34,393 bases of DNA. It comes from Sulfurimonas sp. (GTDB lineage: Bacteria; Campylobacterota; Campylobacteria; Campylobacterales; Sulfurimonadaceae). The translations under genes and the position numbers were made by a program. The notes under the pieces are model-generated. The model was not told the DNA's origin. It was given only the letters and a program-made list of their open reading frames with translations, and ran no database searches. Positions 1-18,892 of the stretch are shown here, in pieces (within the stretch, counting starts at the first letter, position 1; each line of letters starts with the position of its first letter). The DNA lies in the NCBI GenBank assembly GCA_027060825.1, contig JALSWC010000221.1, positions 1 to 34,393 of the forward strand, read 5' to 3'.

Positions 1-416
1 TTTTCTGGTGCAATATTTCCTATCGTATTGTTTTGCTTCATCTTATAGTTTGCAATTGTATCGCCTCCTAAGAGTGGTCCATAAAGATTTGAAAAAATAA
101 GTGTATTTTCTTTTAAAAACTTTTGTGTGTCAGCATCAAGCTCTTTGTAGTTTAGATAATTATAAGCTACACCTTGATAGCGCTCAATAGCAGGCATAAG
201 AGGAGAATTGAATATATCGCAGATATAAGGCTCACATTCGCTAAATTTTTTAAAGCCAAAGAGTTTCTTTATTGCCTCTTCATCTTGTGAAAGTACAATG
301 TCATTATAAGTATGGAGTATTTCATCTCTAGCATGAAGTGCTCCAAATATATCTTTTTTAGTAGAATTTCCACCACTATTTTTTCCTTCAGATGGAGAAA
401 AGAGGATTTTTAACAT
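1..416 (-). CDS. YaaA family (DUF328) protein, partial, truncated by the window start
   Basis: Reverse complement from ATG at 416 reads MLKILFSPSEGKNSGGNSTKKDIFGALHARDEIL...IERYQGVAYNYLNY...LIFSNLYGPLLGGDTIANYKMKQ..., open to the window edge. SPSE and SNLYGPLxxxDxIxxYKM motifs resemble the YaaA family. Absent from the ORF track because it is incomplete. Confidence 0.8.
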   Translation of the reverse strand, partial: MLKILFSPSEGKNSGGNSTKKDIFGALHARDEILHTYNDIVLSQDEEAIKKLFGFKKFSECEPYICDIFNSPLMPAIERYQGVAYNYLNYKELDADTQKFLKENTLIFSNLYGPLLGGDTIANYKMKQNNTIGNIAPE

Positions 417-540
417 ATATATCCTTTATAAAATCTAGGAGAATTATAACTACTTTATAGATAGAAAAGCCTTGATGCAGGCTTATAAAGCATTGAAAAT
501 GAGAAATTTGAAAGAAATTTCATATTTTTTCTAAAAACCC

Positions 541-569
541 TTGACATTGAATTTGTTTTGCACTATAAT
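541..569 (+). promoter_or_regulatory. sigma70-type promoter TTGACA-N17-TATAAT upstream of the tRNA cluster
   Basis: TTGACA at 541-546, exactly 17 nt spacer, TATAAT at 564-569, followed by tRNA-Thr at 587. Confidence 0.85.
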
Positions 570-586
570 TCTGGCTCAAATTCGAT

Positions 587-663
587 GCCGACATAGCTCA
601 GTTGGCTAGAGCAGCTGATTTGTAATCAGCAGGCCCGGGGTTCAAATCCTCGTGTCGGCACCA
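587..663 (+). tRNA. tRNA-Thr (anticodon TGT), CCA encoded
   Basis: Acceptor gccgaca/tgtcggc, D arm, anticodon stem ctgat-ttgtaat-cag, T arm ggttcaaatcc, 3' ACCA. Confidence 0.95.
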
Positions 664-725
664 TTGAATTTTGAATATTAGAAACAGTGTTAGACCAGAA
701 AAGACATTTTTAAAATGTATCAAGT

Positions 726-810
726 GGTGGGATAGTCAAGTGGCCAACGACGGCAGACTGTAAATCTGCTCCCTATGGGTTCAGAGGTTCGACTCCTCTT
801 CCCACCACCA
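726..810 (+). tRNA. tRNA-Tyr (anticodon GTA), class II with long variable arm, CCA encoded
   Basis: Acceptor ggtggga/tcccacc, anticodon loop ctgtaaa, long variable arm, T arm with ggttcgact, 3' ACCA. Confidence 0.95.
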
Positions 811-820
811 CCAATGACAC

Positions 821-896
<76 letters not shown>

Positions 897-1049
897 TTGA
901 ACAAAACTTCTGGAAGCTGAAGTATAATTTCTACTTACTTCATATAACTATAAGTATATTTTTAAATATTATTTATGGCATCTAATCACACTAATATTAT
1001 TGGTATAAAAAAAGAGTCATGCAATGATTTCTTATATTTGTTTTACTGT

Positions 1050-1124
<75 letters not shown>

Positions 1125-1174
1125 TAATAAACTATAATATAATAAATTTAAGAAATAATTGAATGATTTTTGGG

Positions 1175-1180
1175 TATAAT
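1175..1180 (+). promoter_or_regulatory. putative -10 element (TATAAT) for tuf
   Basis: Consensus TATAAT 35 bp upstream of the tuf ATG in the gap after tRNA-Thr(GGT). Confidence 0.5.
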
Positions 1181-1215
1181 TCCATTTCAATTCACAATTA
1201 AAGTCGGAGGACACT

Positions 1216-2415
1216 ATGGCAAAAGAAAAATTTGAACGTAATAAACCGCATGTTAACATTGGTACTATTGGACATGTTGACCACGGTAAAACTACACTAA
1301 CAGCAGCAATTACTGCAGTACTTGCAGTTAAAAATGATGCAAAATTTATGGATTACGATGCAATCGATAATGCTCCTGAAGAGAGAGAGCGTGGTATTAC
1401 TATCGCTACTTCACATGTTGAGTACGAAACTGATAAACGCCACTATGCACATGTTGACTGCCCAGGTCACGCGGATTATGTTAAGAACATGATTACTGGT
1501 GCTGCACAAATGGATGGTGCTATTCTTGTTGTTTCTGCAGCGGATGGCCCGATGCCACAAACTCGTGAGCATATTCTTCTTTCTAAGCAAGTAGGTGTTC
1601 CTTATATCGTTGTTTTCATGAACAAAGAAGATATGGTTGACGATGAAGAACTACTTGAACTAGTAGAGATGGAAATTCGTGAACTTTTAGATATGTATGA
1701 TTTCCCAGGTGATGACACTCCTATTACTGCAGGTTCTGCACTAAAAGCACTTGAAGAAGCTAAAACTGGTACTCTTGGTGAGTGGTCAGATAAAATTGTT
1801 GCACTTATGGATACTGTTGATGAGTGGATTCCTGAACCAGAGCGTGAAACTGATAAAGATTTCTTAATGCCAGTTGAAGATGTATTCTCAATTTCTGGGC
1901 GTGGTACTGTTGTAACAGGTCGTATTGAGCGTGGTACAGTTAAAATTGGTGATACAGTTGAAATCGTAGGTGTTAAAGATACTCAAACAACTACTGTAAC
2001 TGGTGTTGAAATGTTCCGTAAAGAGATGGATGAAGGTGTTGCAGGTGATAACTGTGGTGTTCTTATCCGTGGTATAGGTAAAGATGATGTTGAGCGTGGT
2101 CAAGTACTATGTAAACCAGGTTCAATTACTCCTCATACAACATTTACTGCAGAAATTTATGTTCTAAGTAAAGATGAAGGTGGTCGTCATACTCCATTCT
2201 TTAATGGTTACCGTCCACAATTCTATGTTCGTACAACAGATGTTACAGGTGCAATCACTTTACCAGAAGGTACTGAAATGGTTATGCCAGGTGACAATGT
2301 AAGTATTACTGCTGAATTAATTCATCCAATTGCAATGGAAAAAGGTACTAATTTTGCTATCCGTGAGGGTGGTAGAACTGTTGGTGCTGGTGTTGTTGCA
2401 GAGATCATTAAATAA
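1216..2415 (+). CDS. tuf: elongation factor Tu
   Basis: [33 protein letters not shown]..., [15 protein letters not shown]; full-length 399 aa. Confidence 0.99.
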   Translation: MAKEKFERNKPHVNIGTIGHVDHGKTTLTAAITAVLAVKNDAKFMDYDAIDNAPEERERGITIATSHVEYETDKRHYAHVDCPGHADYVKNMITGAAQMDGAILVVSAADGPMPQTREHILLSKQVGVPYIVVFMNKEDMVDDEELLELVEMEIRELLDMYDFPGDDTPITAGSALKALEEAKTGTLGEWSDKIVALMDTVDEWIPEPERETDKDFLMPVEDVFSISGRGTVVTGRIERGTVKIGDTVEIVGVKDTQTTTVTGVEMFRKEMDEGVAGDNCGVLIRGIGKDDVERGQVLCKPGSITPHTTFTAEIYVLSKDEGGRHTPFFNGYRPQFYVRTTDVTGAITLPEGTEMVMPGDNVSITAELIHPIAMEKGTNFAIREGGRTVGAGVVAEIIK

Positions 2416-2457
2416 GTCGCTTTTGCGATTTATTTAATCTTTTAAAGGTTTTAAAAT

Positions 2458-2610
2458 ATGAGAGAAGCAATTCACTTAGGTTGTGAGAAATGTACAAGAC
2501 GAAATTATCACACAACTAAAAATAAAAAGACTCACACTGAGAAGTTTTCAGTACGAAAATACTGTAAATGGTGTAAAGAGCACACAAATCACAAAGAGAT
2601 GAAACTGTAA
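2458..2610 (+). CDS. rpmG: 50S ribosomal protein L33
   Basis: MREAIHLGCEKCTRRNYHTTKNKKTHTEKFSVRKYCKWCKEHTNHKEMKL*; two CxxC pairs. Too short for the ORF track. Confidence 0.95.
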   Translation: MREAIHLGCEKCTRRNYHTTKNKKTHTEKFSVRKYCKWCKEHTNHKEMKL

Positions 2611-2629
2611 TAACAGTTTCTCTCCACTT

Positions 2630-2705
2630 AGGCGTATAGCTCCAATGGTAGAGCACCGGATTCCAAATCCGGGTGTTGGGAGTTCGAGTCTCTCTACGCC
2701 TGCCA
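2630..2705 (+). tRNA. tRNA-Trp (anticodon CCA), CCA encoded
   Basis: Acceptor aggcgta/tacgcct, anticodon arm ccgga-ttccaaa-tccgg, 3' GCCA; lies between rpmG and secE. Confidence 0.95.
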
Positions 2706-2776
2706 CTCATTTGTTATTAGTGAAGCAATTTTGCTTTATTTATAAGAAATGATATATTAATATATGGAAAAATTAG

Positions 2777-2956
2777 ATGGATTTAAGTAAACATATTCGT
2801 AATGCTAGATTGGAATTAAGCAAGGTAATCTTTCCAACGAAAGGTCAAGTAAAACAAGCTTATATTGCTGTAGTAATTGTTGTTTCTGCAGTAGCTGCAT
2901 TTTTAGCATTAGTTGATTTACTTATGTCGTCAATTATGTCAGTAATTTTAGGTTAA
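2777..2956 (+). CDS. secE: preprotein translocase subunit SecE
   Basis: MDLSKHIRNARLELSKVIFPTKGQVKQAYIAVVIVVSAVAAFLALVDLLMSSIMSVILG*; small single-TM SecE between tRNA-Trp and nusG. Confidence 0.93.
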   Translation: MDLSKHIRNARLELSKVIFPTKGQVKQAYIAVVIVVSAVAAFLALVDLLMSSIMSVILG

Positions 2957-2966
2957 GGAGTAAATA

Positions 2967-3494
2967 ATGGCACATCAATGGTACTCTATTCAAACCTATG
3001 GAAATGACAGAGTTGTAAGAGATACAATCTTTAATATGATTGAGGAATTTGGACTTCAAGATCATATTACAGATGTAATTGTTCCGACTGAAGATGTTAT
3101 TGAAGTAAAAGATGGGAAGAAAAAAGTAAGTGAGCGTTCTCTCTATTCTGGATATGTATTTGCAAGGATAGACTTAAATACGGAAATTCAACATCTGATT
3201 CAATCAGTTCCTAAAGTTTCTGGTTTTATTGGTGAGGGGAATGTCCCAACACCTTTAAGTGAACATGATATTAATGTAATACTTGATCGTGTAAATAATC
3301 GTGCGGCACCAAAACCAAAAGTATATTTTGATAATGGTGAAACAGTACGCATTATTGATGGACCATTTGCAAACTTTACTGCAACTGTAGATGAGTACGA
3401 TTTAGAACATGGTACTTTAAAACTTAATGTTTCGATTTTTGGAAGAGCAACACCTGTTGATATCTCTTATACCCAAGTCGAAAAAATAATTTAA
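2967..3494 (+). CDS. nusG: transcription termination/antitermination factor NusG
   Basis: HQWYSIQTYGNDRVVRDTI..., SGYVFARIDL, VRIIDGPFANFTATVDE KOW motif. Confidence 0.97.
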   Translation: MAHQWYSIQTYGNDRVVRDTIFNMIEEFGLQDHITDVIVPTEDVIEVKDGKKKVSERSLYSGYVFARIDLNTEIQHLIQSVPKVSGFIGEGNVPTPLSEHDINVILDRVNNRAAPKPKVYFDNGETVRIIDGPFANFTATVDEYDLEHGTLKLNVSIFGRATPVDISYTQVEKII

Positions 3495-3514
3495 ATTCAT
3501 AAAAAGGAAAGATA

Positions 3515-3940
3515 ATGGCAAAAAAAGTCATGGATTATATCAAGCTACAAATTGAAGCTGGTAAAGCAAACCCCGCTCCACCAGTTGGACCAGCACTAGG
3601 ACAACGCGGTGTTAATATCATGGAATTCTGTAAAGCGTTTAATGAAAAAACTAAAGATAAAATGGGATTTAAAGTTCCTGTTGTAATTACTGTTTATAAT
3701 GATAGAAGTTTTTCTTTTATTACGAAACAACCACCTGCATCTGCATTGTTAATGAAAGCGGCTGGACTTAAAAAAGGTACAGATAATCCTCTTAAAAACA
3801 AAGTTGGATCAATCACTCGTGCTCAATTAATGGAAGTTGTTGAAGCTAAAATTGAAGATTTGAATACTGATGATAAAGAGATGGCTGCTAATACTTTAGC
3901 TGGTTCTGCTCGTTCAATGGGTATAGAAATTAAAGAATAA
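3515..3940 (+). CDS. rplK: 50S ribosomal protein L11
   Basis: [34 protein letters not shown]. Confidence 0.99.
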   Translation: MAKKVMDYIKLQIEAGKANPAPPVGPALGQRGVNIMEFCKAFNEKTKDKMGFKVPVVITVYNDRSFSFITKQPPASALLMKAAGLKKGTDNPLKNKVGSITRAQLMEVVEAKIEDLNTDDKEMAANTLAGSARSMGIEIKE

Positions 3941-4005
3941 TTTTTAAAATCATCGACCACAGTGATTTAAAACTTTGTGGCAGAATTATTAATGGAGAAT
4001 TTGTA

Positions 4006-4698
4006 ATGAGCAAAAGATATAAACAATTATTAGAAAAAATTGATAATACTAAATCTTATGGAGTTGAAGAAGCTTCTGTAACTATAAAAGATTTAAAAAG
4101 TGCAAAATTTGACGAAACTGTTGAAATTGCTATGAATTTAAATGTAGATCCTCGTCACGCAGACCAAATGGTTCGTGGTGCTGTTGTTCTTCCTCATGGA
4201 ACTGGTAAAACAGTTCGTGTTGCCGTGTTTGCAAAAGGAGCTAAAGCTGATGAAGCAAAAGCTGCTGGTGCTGACATTGTTGGTACTGATGATTTAGTTG
4301 CACAAATCAAAGAAGGAATTTTTAACTTTGATGTTGTTGTTGCTGCACCTGATTGTATGGGACTTGTTGGACAAATTGGTCGTATTTTAGGACCAAAAGG
4401 TTTAATGCCTAACCCTAAAACTGGTACAGTTACACCAGATGTTGCTACTGCTGTTAACAATGTTAAAGGTGGTCAAGTTAACTTTAGAGTTGATAAAAAA
4501 GGTAACATTCACGCTGGTATTGGTAAAGTAAGTTTTGATGCAAAACAAATTGAAGAAAATTTAACTACTTTCTTAGTTGCTATTAATAAACAAAAACCAG
4601 CTTCTGCAAAAGGTCGTTACATTCAAAATGCTGCTCTTAGTTTAACTATGAGTCCTGCTGTTAAACTTGATGTAATTGCACTAGCAGACATTAAATAG
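4006..4698 (+). CDS. rplA: 50S ribosomal protein L1
   Basis: [36 protein letters not shown]. Confidence 0.99.
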   Translation: MSKRYKQLLEKIDNTKSYGVEEASVTIKDLKSAKFDETVEIAMNLNVDPRHADQMVRGAVVLPHGTGKTVRVAVFAKGAKADEAKAAGADIVGTDDLVAQIKEGIFNFDVVVAAPDCMGLVGQIGRILGPKGLMPNPKTGTVTPDVATAVNNVKGGQVNFRVDKKGNIHAGIGKVSFDAKQIEENLTTFLVAINKQKPASAKGRYIQNAALSLTMSPAVKLDVIALADIK

Positions 4699-4727
4699 CC
4701 TTATACCCTTTTTGGGTAGGTTATTTT
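4691..4727 (+). terminator. hairpin after rplA (possible attenuator/terminator before the L10 leader)
   Basis: aaatagcc...ggttattt outer stem (one G-T pair) with inner taccc/gggta stem, at the rplA stop codon. Confidence 0.45.
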
Positions 4728-4800
4728 ATATCTAAATCTTTATTTTGAAATAATTTTATTTTAAAGTAAAGATTTTCATACTTCTGGAAATCTGAATTAC

Positions 4801-4885
4801 TTGGACTAAAGATAGATGGGGGTTTCTACCGTGTTGGTAGTAAGCTTAATCGGCCTTTCCCGCCCCTCTTGAAGTTATGTCTGAG
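4801..4885 (+). ncRNA. ribosomal protein L10 leader (autoregulatory 5' region of rplJ-rplL)
   Basis: Structured sequence ...AGATAGATGGGGGTTTCTACCGTGTTGGTAGTAAGCTTAATCGGCCTTTCCCGCCCC... directly upstream of rplJ: ctacc/ggtag hairpin, ggggg/ccc-cccc closing pairing and the GCTTAAT segment of L10 leaders. Confidence 0.7.
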
Positions 4886-4898
4886 AAAGGAGAACTAT

Positions 4899-5384
4899 AT
4901 GTTAAAGTCAAAAAAAGCTGAAGTAATCGCTGACTTAACAACTGCATTTGCTGATACTACTGCTGTAGTGATCTGTGACTATAAAGGTCTTACAGTTAGC
5001 AAATTAGAGGTGTTAAGAAAAGCTGCTCGCGCGAAAGACACAAGTGTTCAGGTTGTAAAAAATACTTTAGCAACAATCGCATTAAACAATGCTGGTATGT
5101 CTGGTGTAGAAATCAAAGATACAAACATTTTTGTTTGGTCTGATGATGTCATCAGTGCTGCTAAAATTGCTGCTGATTTTGCTAAAGATAATGAACAATT
5201 TGTTATTAAAGCTGGTTATTTAGATAAAGAACCTGCAGACATAGCTAAAATTGAAGCGTTTGCTAAACTTCCTGGTCGTGAAGAACTTCTTGGTATGCTT
5301 GCTGCTACTTGGATGGCTCCAATCACAAATATGGCTGTTGGAATCGACGCACTTCGTCAAAAGAAAGAAGAAGAGGAAGCATAA
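4899..5384 (+). CDS. rplJ: 50S ribosomal protein L10
   Basis: MLKSKKAEVIADLTTAFADTTAVVICDYKGLTVSKLEVLRKAAR...VVKNTLA. Start at 4899 preferred over the ORF-track start at 4869, because gaaaggag precedes 4899 and the upstream codons lie in the leader. Confidence 0.96.
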   Translation: MLKSKKAEVIADLTTAFADTTAVVICDYKGLTVSKLEVLRKAARAKDTSVQVVKNTLATIALNNAGMSGVEIKDTNIFVWSDDVISAAKIAADFAKDNEQFVIKAGYLDKEPADIAKIEAFAKLPGREELLGMLAATWMAPITNMAVGIDALRQKKEEEEA

Positions 5385-5429
5385 GCTTCTTTAATTAAGA
5401 AAAAATATAAAAAACATAAGGAGTCTTAA

Positions 5430-5798
5430 ATGGCTGTAACTAAAGAAGACGTATTAGAATTTATTTCTGGTTTATCTGTTCTTGAGCTTTCTGAGCTTGT
5501 AAAAGAATTTGAAGAAAAATTTGGTGTATCTGCACAACCTGTTGCTGTAGCTGGTGGAGCTGTAGCTGGTGAAGCTGCTGCTGAGCAAACTGAATTCAAT
5601 GTTGTTTTAACTGATGTTGGTGCGAAAAAAATTGGTGTTATTAAAGCTGTTCGTGCGCTTACTGGTCTTGGACTTAAAGAAGCAAAAGAAGCATGTGAAT
5701 CACTTCCATCTACAATCAAAGAGGGCGTAGATAAAGACAGTGCTGAAGAAGCAAAAACTGCTTTAGAAGAAGCTGGTGCTGTTGTAGAAGTTAAATAA
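5430..5798 (+). CDS. rplL: 50S ribosomal protein L7/L12
   Basis: [35 protein letters not shown]...[27 protein letters not shown]. Confidence 0.99.
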   Translation: MAVTKEDVLEFISGLSVLELSELVKEFEEKFGVSAQPVAVAGGAVAGEAAAEQTEFNVVLTDVGAKKIGVIKAVRALTGLGLKEAKEACESLPSTIKEGVDKDSAEEAKTALEEAGAVVEVK

Positions 5799-5818
5799 GG
5801 ATTTTTTAAAACCCTTAT

Positions 5819-5842
5819 CATAGGAAAATTTATTTTCCTATG
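5819..5842 (+). promoter_or_regulatory. perfect 10-bp hairpin (cataggaaaa-ttta-ttttcctatg) in the rplL-rpoB spacer
   Basis: Inverted repeat read directly; no T-tract immediately downstream. Confidence 0.6.
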
Positions 5843-5856
5843 TCTGCTTGCAAATT

Positions 5857-5899
5857 GGGCGCTTTAGCGAAGAGATTTATTCTTTTGGCTAAAGTGCCC
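5857..5899 (+). promoter_or_regulatory. second long hairpin in the rplL-rpoB spacer (12-bp stem, one G-T pair)
   Basis: gggcgctttagc (5857-5868) pairs with gctaaagtgccc (5888-5899) around a 19-nt loop. Confidence 0.6.
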
Positions 5900-6027
5900 T
5901 TATGTCGTTTATAAGCACTATAAAAAAATCTCTTGATACACAAGAGTACTCAATCTATCTAGAGACGTCTAGATACGATCTGCTAAATACTCAAGTTTAG
6001 CCTTAATTAACAAACTTATCGAGGTAG

Positions 6028-14695
<8,668 letters not shown>

Positions 14696-14712
14696 GGTTC
14701 TCTCTTTCTTAA

Positions 14713-14737
14713 AAGTACAGCTATCGTAGCTGTACTT
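14713..14737 (+). terminator. rho-independent terminator after rpoC
   Basis: aagtacagcta-tcg-tagctgtactt perfect 11-bp stem, followed by cattttct. Confidence 0.75.
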
Positions 14738-14824
14738 CATTTTCTACTCAAAAAATTTTACATTATTAATAAATTCTTAAAATAAGCTAACTTTAAATAC
14801 AATTTCTGTATTATTCCGTGTCTA

Positions 14825-14847
14825 TAACTCTCTTTTGATGAGAGTTA
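14825..14847 (+). promoter_or_regulatory. 5' leader hairpin upstream of rpsL
   Basis: taactctc-ttttgat-gagagtta, 8-bp perfect stem between a possible -10 (TATTAT near 14809) and the rpsL ATG. Confidence 0.45.
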
Positions 14848-14881
14848 AATTCTACTGGAAAAATTAAGTAAAAGGAATTGT

Positions 14882-15256
14882 ATGCCTACAATCAATCAAT
14901 TGATTCGTAAAGAGCGTAAAAGAGTAGTGAAAAAATCAAAATCTGCTGCTTTAAATGCTTGCCCACAGCGTCGTGGTGTTTGTACTCGTGTTTACACAAC
15001 TACACCAAAAAAACCTAACTCGGCTTTAAGAAAAGTTGCAAAAGTTAGATTAACTTCTGGTTTTGAAGTTATTTCATATATCGGTGGTGAAGGTCATAAC
15101 CTTCAAGAACACTCTATTGTACTTGTTCGTGGGGGTAGAGTAAAAGATTTACCTGGTGTTAAGTACCATATTATCCGTGGTGCACTTGATACTGCTGGTG
15201 TTGCTAATCGTATGGTTGCTCGTTCTAAATATGGAACTAAAAAGCCTAAAAAATAG
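14882..15256 (+). CDS. rpsL: 30S ribosomal protein S12
   Basis: [57 protein letters not shown]. Confidence 0.99.
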   Translation: MPTINQLIRKERKRVVKKSKSAALNACPQRRGVCTRVYTTTPKKPNSALRKVAKVRLTSGFEVISYIGGEGHNLQEHSIVLVRGGRVKDLPGVKYHIIRGALDTAGVANRMVARSKYGTKKPKK

Positions 15257-15400
15257 TCCTTTTTAAAAGGTAATTACACACACTTACGCTTTAGCGACGG
15301 TGGTGTCGGCGTTTAACGCCAGATATTCAATAGCTACACAGGCTGTATAGTCAGTTTGAGTAAATTTGAAGAATACAAATTGAAGAGAAGGAAATTCTAA

Positions 15401-15868
<468 letters not shown>

Positions 15869-15926
15869 TCAAAAAGTAATAAACTTGAGTTATACTAGCC
15901 GTAATTGGCTGGTTCTCAACCAAGAA

Positions 15927-15971
15927 AAACCTCTTTTTTAAGAATATAATATCTTTTTAAAAAAGAGGTTT
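15927..15971 (+). terminator. inverted repeat between rpsG and fusA (terminator/attenuator-like)
   Basis: aaacctctttttta...taaaaaagaggttt, 14-bp complementary arms around an AT-rich loop. Confidence 0.5.
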
Positions 15972-16004
15972 AACTCTATAACTACATAAAAGGGCATTGA
16001 AAAG

Positions 16005-18095
16005 ATGGCTAGATCACATAAATTAGAAGACGTAAGAAATATTGGTATTGCTGCACATATTGATGCAGGAAAAACTACAACTACAGAGAGAATTTTATTC
16101 TATACTGGTGTTGAACACAAAATTGGTGAGGTTCATGATGGTGCTGCTACTATGGACTGGATGGAACAAGAACAAGAGCGTGGTATTACAATTACTTCTG
16201 CTGCAACAACTTGTGAATGGCAAGGCAAACAGATCAATATTATTGATACTCCGGGCCATGTTGACTTTACTATTGAAGTTGAGCGTTCTATGCGTGTACT
16301 TGATGGTGCTGTTTCAGTATTTTGTGCTGTTGGTGGGGTACAACCACAATCAGAAACAGTTTGGAGACAGAGAAATCGTTATAAAGTTCCATCAATTGTT
16401 TTTGTAAATAAAATGGATAGAACTGGTGCAGATTTTTATGAAGTTGAGCGTCAAATTAGAGATAGACTCAAGGGTAATCCAATGCCTTTTCAACTCCCTA
16501 TTGGTGCTGAAGATAAATTTGAAGGTGTAGTTGACTTAGTACAGATGAAAGAAATTGTATGGGATGAAGATGCTGCGATGGGTTCTAACTATCATATCCA
16601 AGATATTCGTCCTGAACTTCAAGAAATTTCTGATGAGTATAGAGAAAAAATGCTTGAAACACTTTCTGAAGTAGATGGAAATGATGATTTTGCTGAAAAA
16701 TTCTTAGAAGGTGAAGAGATTTCACAAGAAGAGATTAAAGCAGCAATTAAATCTGCAACTATTGGCATGGCAGTTGTTCCAATGACTCCAGGTACTGCAT
16801 TTAAAAACAAAGGTGTTCAAACTTTACTTGATGCTGTTGTTGATTACCTTCCTTCACCAGTTGAAGCACCTGCAATTATGGGTACTTTAATGGATGATGA
16901 AGAAGTTGAAGTAGCTGTTGAATCAAGTGATGATGGTGATTTTGCTGCACTTGCATTTAAAATTATGACTGACCCATTCGTTGGTGTTTTAACTTTTATT
17001 CGTGTTTACCGTGGTTCATTAGAAGCAGGTTCATTCGTTCACAACTCTACAAAAGATAAAAGAGAGAGAGTTGGTCGTATTGTGAAGATGCATGCGATTA
17101 AGCGTGAAGAAGTGAAAGAGATTTATGCTGGGGAAATTGGTGCAGTTGTTGGTTTGAAAGCGACAACTACTGGGGATACTCTATGTAATGGAGAACCTAA
17201 AGTTGTACTTGAAAGAATGGACTTTCCAGAGCCAGTTATCTCTGTTGCAGTTGAGCCAAAAACAAAAGCCGATCAAGAAAAAATGGGTATTGCACTTAAT
17301 AAACTAGCAGCTGAAGATCCTTCATTTAGAGTTCATACTGATGAAGAGACTGGTCAAACTATTATTTCTGGTATGGGTGAGTTACACCTTGAAATTCTTG
17401 TTGATCGTATGAAACGAGAGTTCAAAGTTGAAGCTGAAGTTGGTGCACCACAAGTTTCTTACAGAGAATCAATTAAAGATGCAGTTGATCAAGAGTATAA
17501 ATATGCAAAACAGTCTGGTGGTCGTGGTCAATATGGTCATGTATTTTTAAAAGTAAAACCAGGTGAGCCAGATACTGGATTTGTTTTCCATAATGACATT
17601 AAAGGTGGATCTGTTCCAAGAGAATATATTCCAGCAGTTGAAAAAGGTTGTGAAGAGGCTATGTCAAATGGCGTTCTTGCAGGCTATCCTATGGAAGATG
17701 TTGATATTACACTTTATGATGGTTCTTACCATGATGTGGATTCAAATGAGATGGCATTTAAACTTGCTGCATCAATGGGTTTCAAAGCAGCTTGTAGAAA
17801 AGCATCTCCTGCTATTCTTGAACCAATGATGAAAGTGGAAGTTGAAGTTCCTGAAGACTTTATGGGTGATGTTATTGGTGACCTGAACCGTCGTCGTGGT
17901 CAAGTAAACAATATGGGTGACAGAGCTGGAAACAAAATTGTAGATGCATTTGTTCCATTATCTGAAATGTTTGGTTATTCAACTGACCTTCGTTCTGCTA
18001 CTCAAGGGCGTGCTACATATGCTATGGAATTTGATCATTATGAAGAAGTTCCAAGAAATGTATCTGAAGAAATTCAAAAAAAGCGTAACGGTTAG
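16005..18095 (+). CDS. fusA: elongation factor G
   Basis: [35 protein letters not shown]..., [21 protein letters not shown]; 696 aa. Confidence 0.99.
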   Translation: MARSHKLEDVRNIGIAAHIDAGKTTTTERILFYTGVEHKIGEVHDGAATMDWMEQEQERGITITSAATTCEWQGKQINIIDTPGHVDFTIEVERSMRVLDGAVSVFCAVGGVQPQSETVWRQRNRYKVPSIVFVNKMDRTGADFYEVERQIRDRLKGNPMPFQLPIGAEDKFEGVVDLVQMKEIVWDEDAAMGSNYHIQDIRPELQEISDEYREKMLETLSEVDGNDDFAEKFLEGEEISQEEIKAAIKSATIGMAVVPMTPGTAFKNKGVQTLLDAVVDYLPSPVEAPAIMGTLMDDEEVEVAVESSDDGDFAALAFKIMTDPFVGVLTFIRVYRGSLEAGSFVHNSTKDKRERVGRIVKMHAIKREEVKEIYAGEIGAVVGLKATTTGDTLCNGEPKVVLERMDFPEPVISVAVEPKTKADQEKMGIALNKLAAEDPSFRVHTDEETGQTIISGMGELHLEILVDRMKREFKVEAEVGAPQVSYRESIKDAVDQEYKYAKQSGGRGQYGHVFLKVKPGEPDTGFVFHNDIKGGSVPREYIPAVEKGCEEAMSNGVLAGYPMEDVDITLYDGSYHDVDSNEMAFKLAASMGFKAACRKASPAILEPMMKVEVEVPEDFMGDVIGDLNRRRGQVNNMGDRAGNKIVDAFVPLSEMFGYSTDLRSATQGRATYAMEFDHYEEVPRNVSEEIQKKRNG

Positions 18096-18110
18096 TATTA
18101 ACCTCTTTCT

Positions 18111-18132
18111 GAAGCACTCTTTTGAGTGTTTC
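18111..18132 (+). terminator. hairpin after fusA
   Basis: gaagcactc-tttt-gagtgtttc, 9-bp stem with one G-T pair; weak pyrimidine tract follows. Confidence 0.5.
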
Positions 18133-18196
18133 ATCCCTCTCTCTTCATAAAAATCAAAATATTTTGTTATAATACTAAAAATTCAATAGGCTTCTA

Positions 18197-18871
18197 ATGT
18201 TTAAATTATTTATTTTACTTTTTACTCTCACAACACTTCTTTTTTCGGCTAATCCTAAGCCTTATGCAACTTTGGGGAATAAAATATATGACAATGCAAA
18301 CAATATTAAAAAATTGACAACTATTGGTGATTATTATCTCTCTGTAGATAATATAAATAGCTATTTATTAAAGGTAAATGCGGCGAAACAATTAGGATTT
18401 GCTTTAGATGCAAATAGTCCAATTAAAGCAAGAAAAAAATATTTGCAGACCCTACGCAAGCTATCGAAAGAGAATGATTACTATGTAAGAATGGCAAGGA
18501 CCTCTTTGGAAAATTCTATACAAAATGGAGATTCTCTTCTCTTTAGCAAAATTATTAATAGTGGATTAATAGATACAAAAGTAAATAAAAAGAGGATTCT
18601 TGATTATTATTTTGCTCATGCAAATGATATAAATACCAGTGGTGTAATTCAATCCTATTTAGATGAAAATGCAGCGATTAAACGCAAACATGATGCCATG
18701 CGACATAAACGCTTATCGAAAAAAATGCGAGAAGAACAAAAAATCAAAAGATTAAGAGCACTTGATAAAGCACATCAAACTGCATTGGAAAATAGACTTG
18801 ATAGAGCAGTACAAAAGAGAAAGAGAGAAATTCGTAAAGAGCAAAAAGAAGAACTCCTTAAATCTCTTTAA
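18197..18871 (+). CDS. conserved hypothetical exported protein, lysine/arginine-rich C-terminus
   Basis: Signal peptide MFKLFILLFTLTTLLFSA; C-terminal charged, predicted helical segment; TATAAT at 18168-18173. Confidence 0.75.
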   Translation: MFKLFILLFTLTTLLFSANPKPYATLGNKIYDNANNIKKLTTIGDYYLSVDNINSYLLKVNAAKQLGFALDANSPIKARKKYLQTLRKLSKENDYYVRMARTSLENSIQNGDSLLFSKIINSGLIDTKVNKKRILDYYFAHANDINTSGVIQSYLDENAAIKRKHDAMRHKRLSKKMREEQKIKRLRALDKAHQTALENRLDRAVQKRKREIRKEQKEELLKSL

Positions 18872-18892
18872 ATAGAAGCTTTTTTAGTGGAT

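Noticed and set aside
897-1049. Hidden tRNA or sRNA between tRNA-Gly and tRNA-Thr(GGT)
   Set aside because: AT-rich spacer with a TATAAT-like box but no cloverleaf or terminator.
1888-2103. 71-aa minus-strand ORF inside tuf, and similar low-complexity antisense ORFs inside rplA, rplL, rpoB, rpoC, fusA, priA and glcD
   Set aside because: Low-complexity translations mirroring codon bias of strongly conserved sense genes; no RBS or family resemblance.
2516-2710. 64-aa minus-strand ORF across rpmG and tRNA-Trp
   Set aside because: Antisense to rpmG and a tRNA; sequence explained by those genes. Likely a spurious ORF.
14980-15070. Possible streptomycin-resistance change in rpsL
   Set aside because: [12 protein letters not shown] retains the wild-type lysine context.
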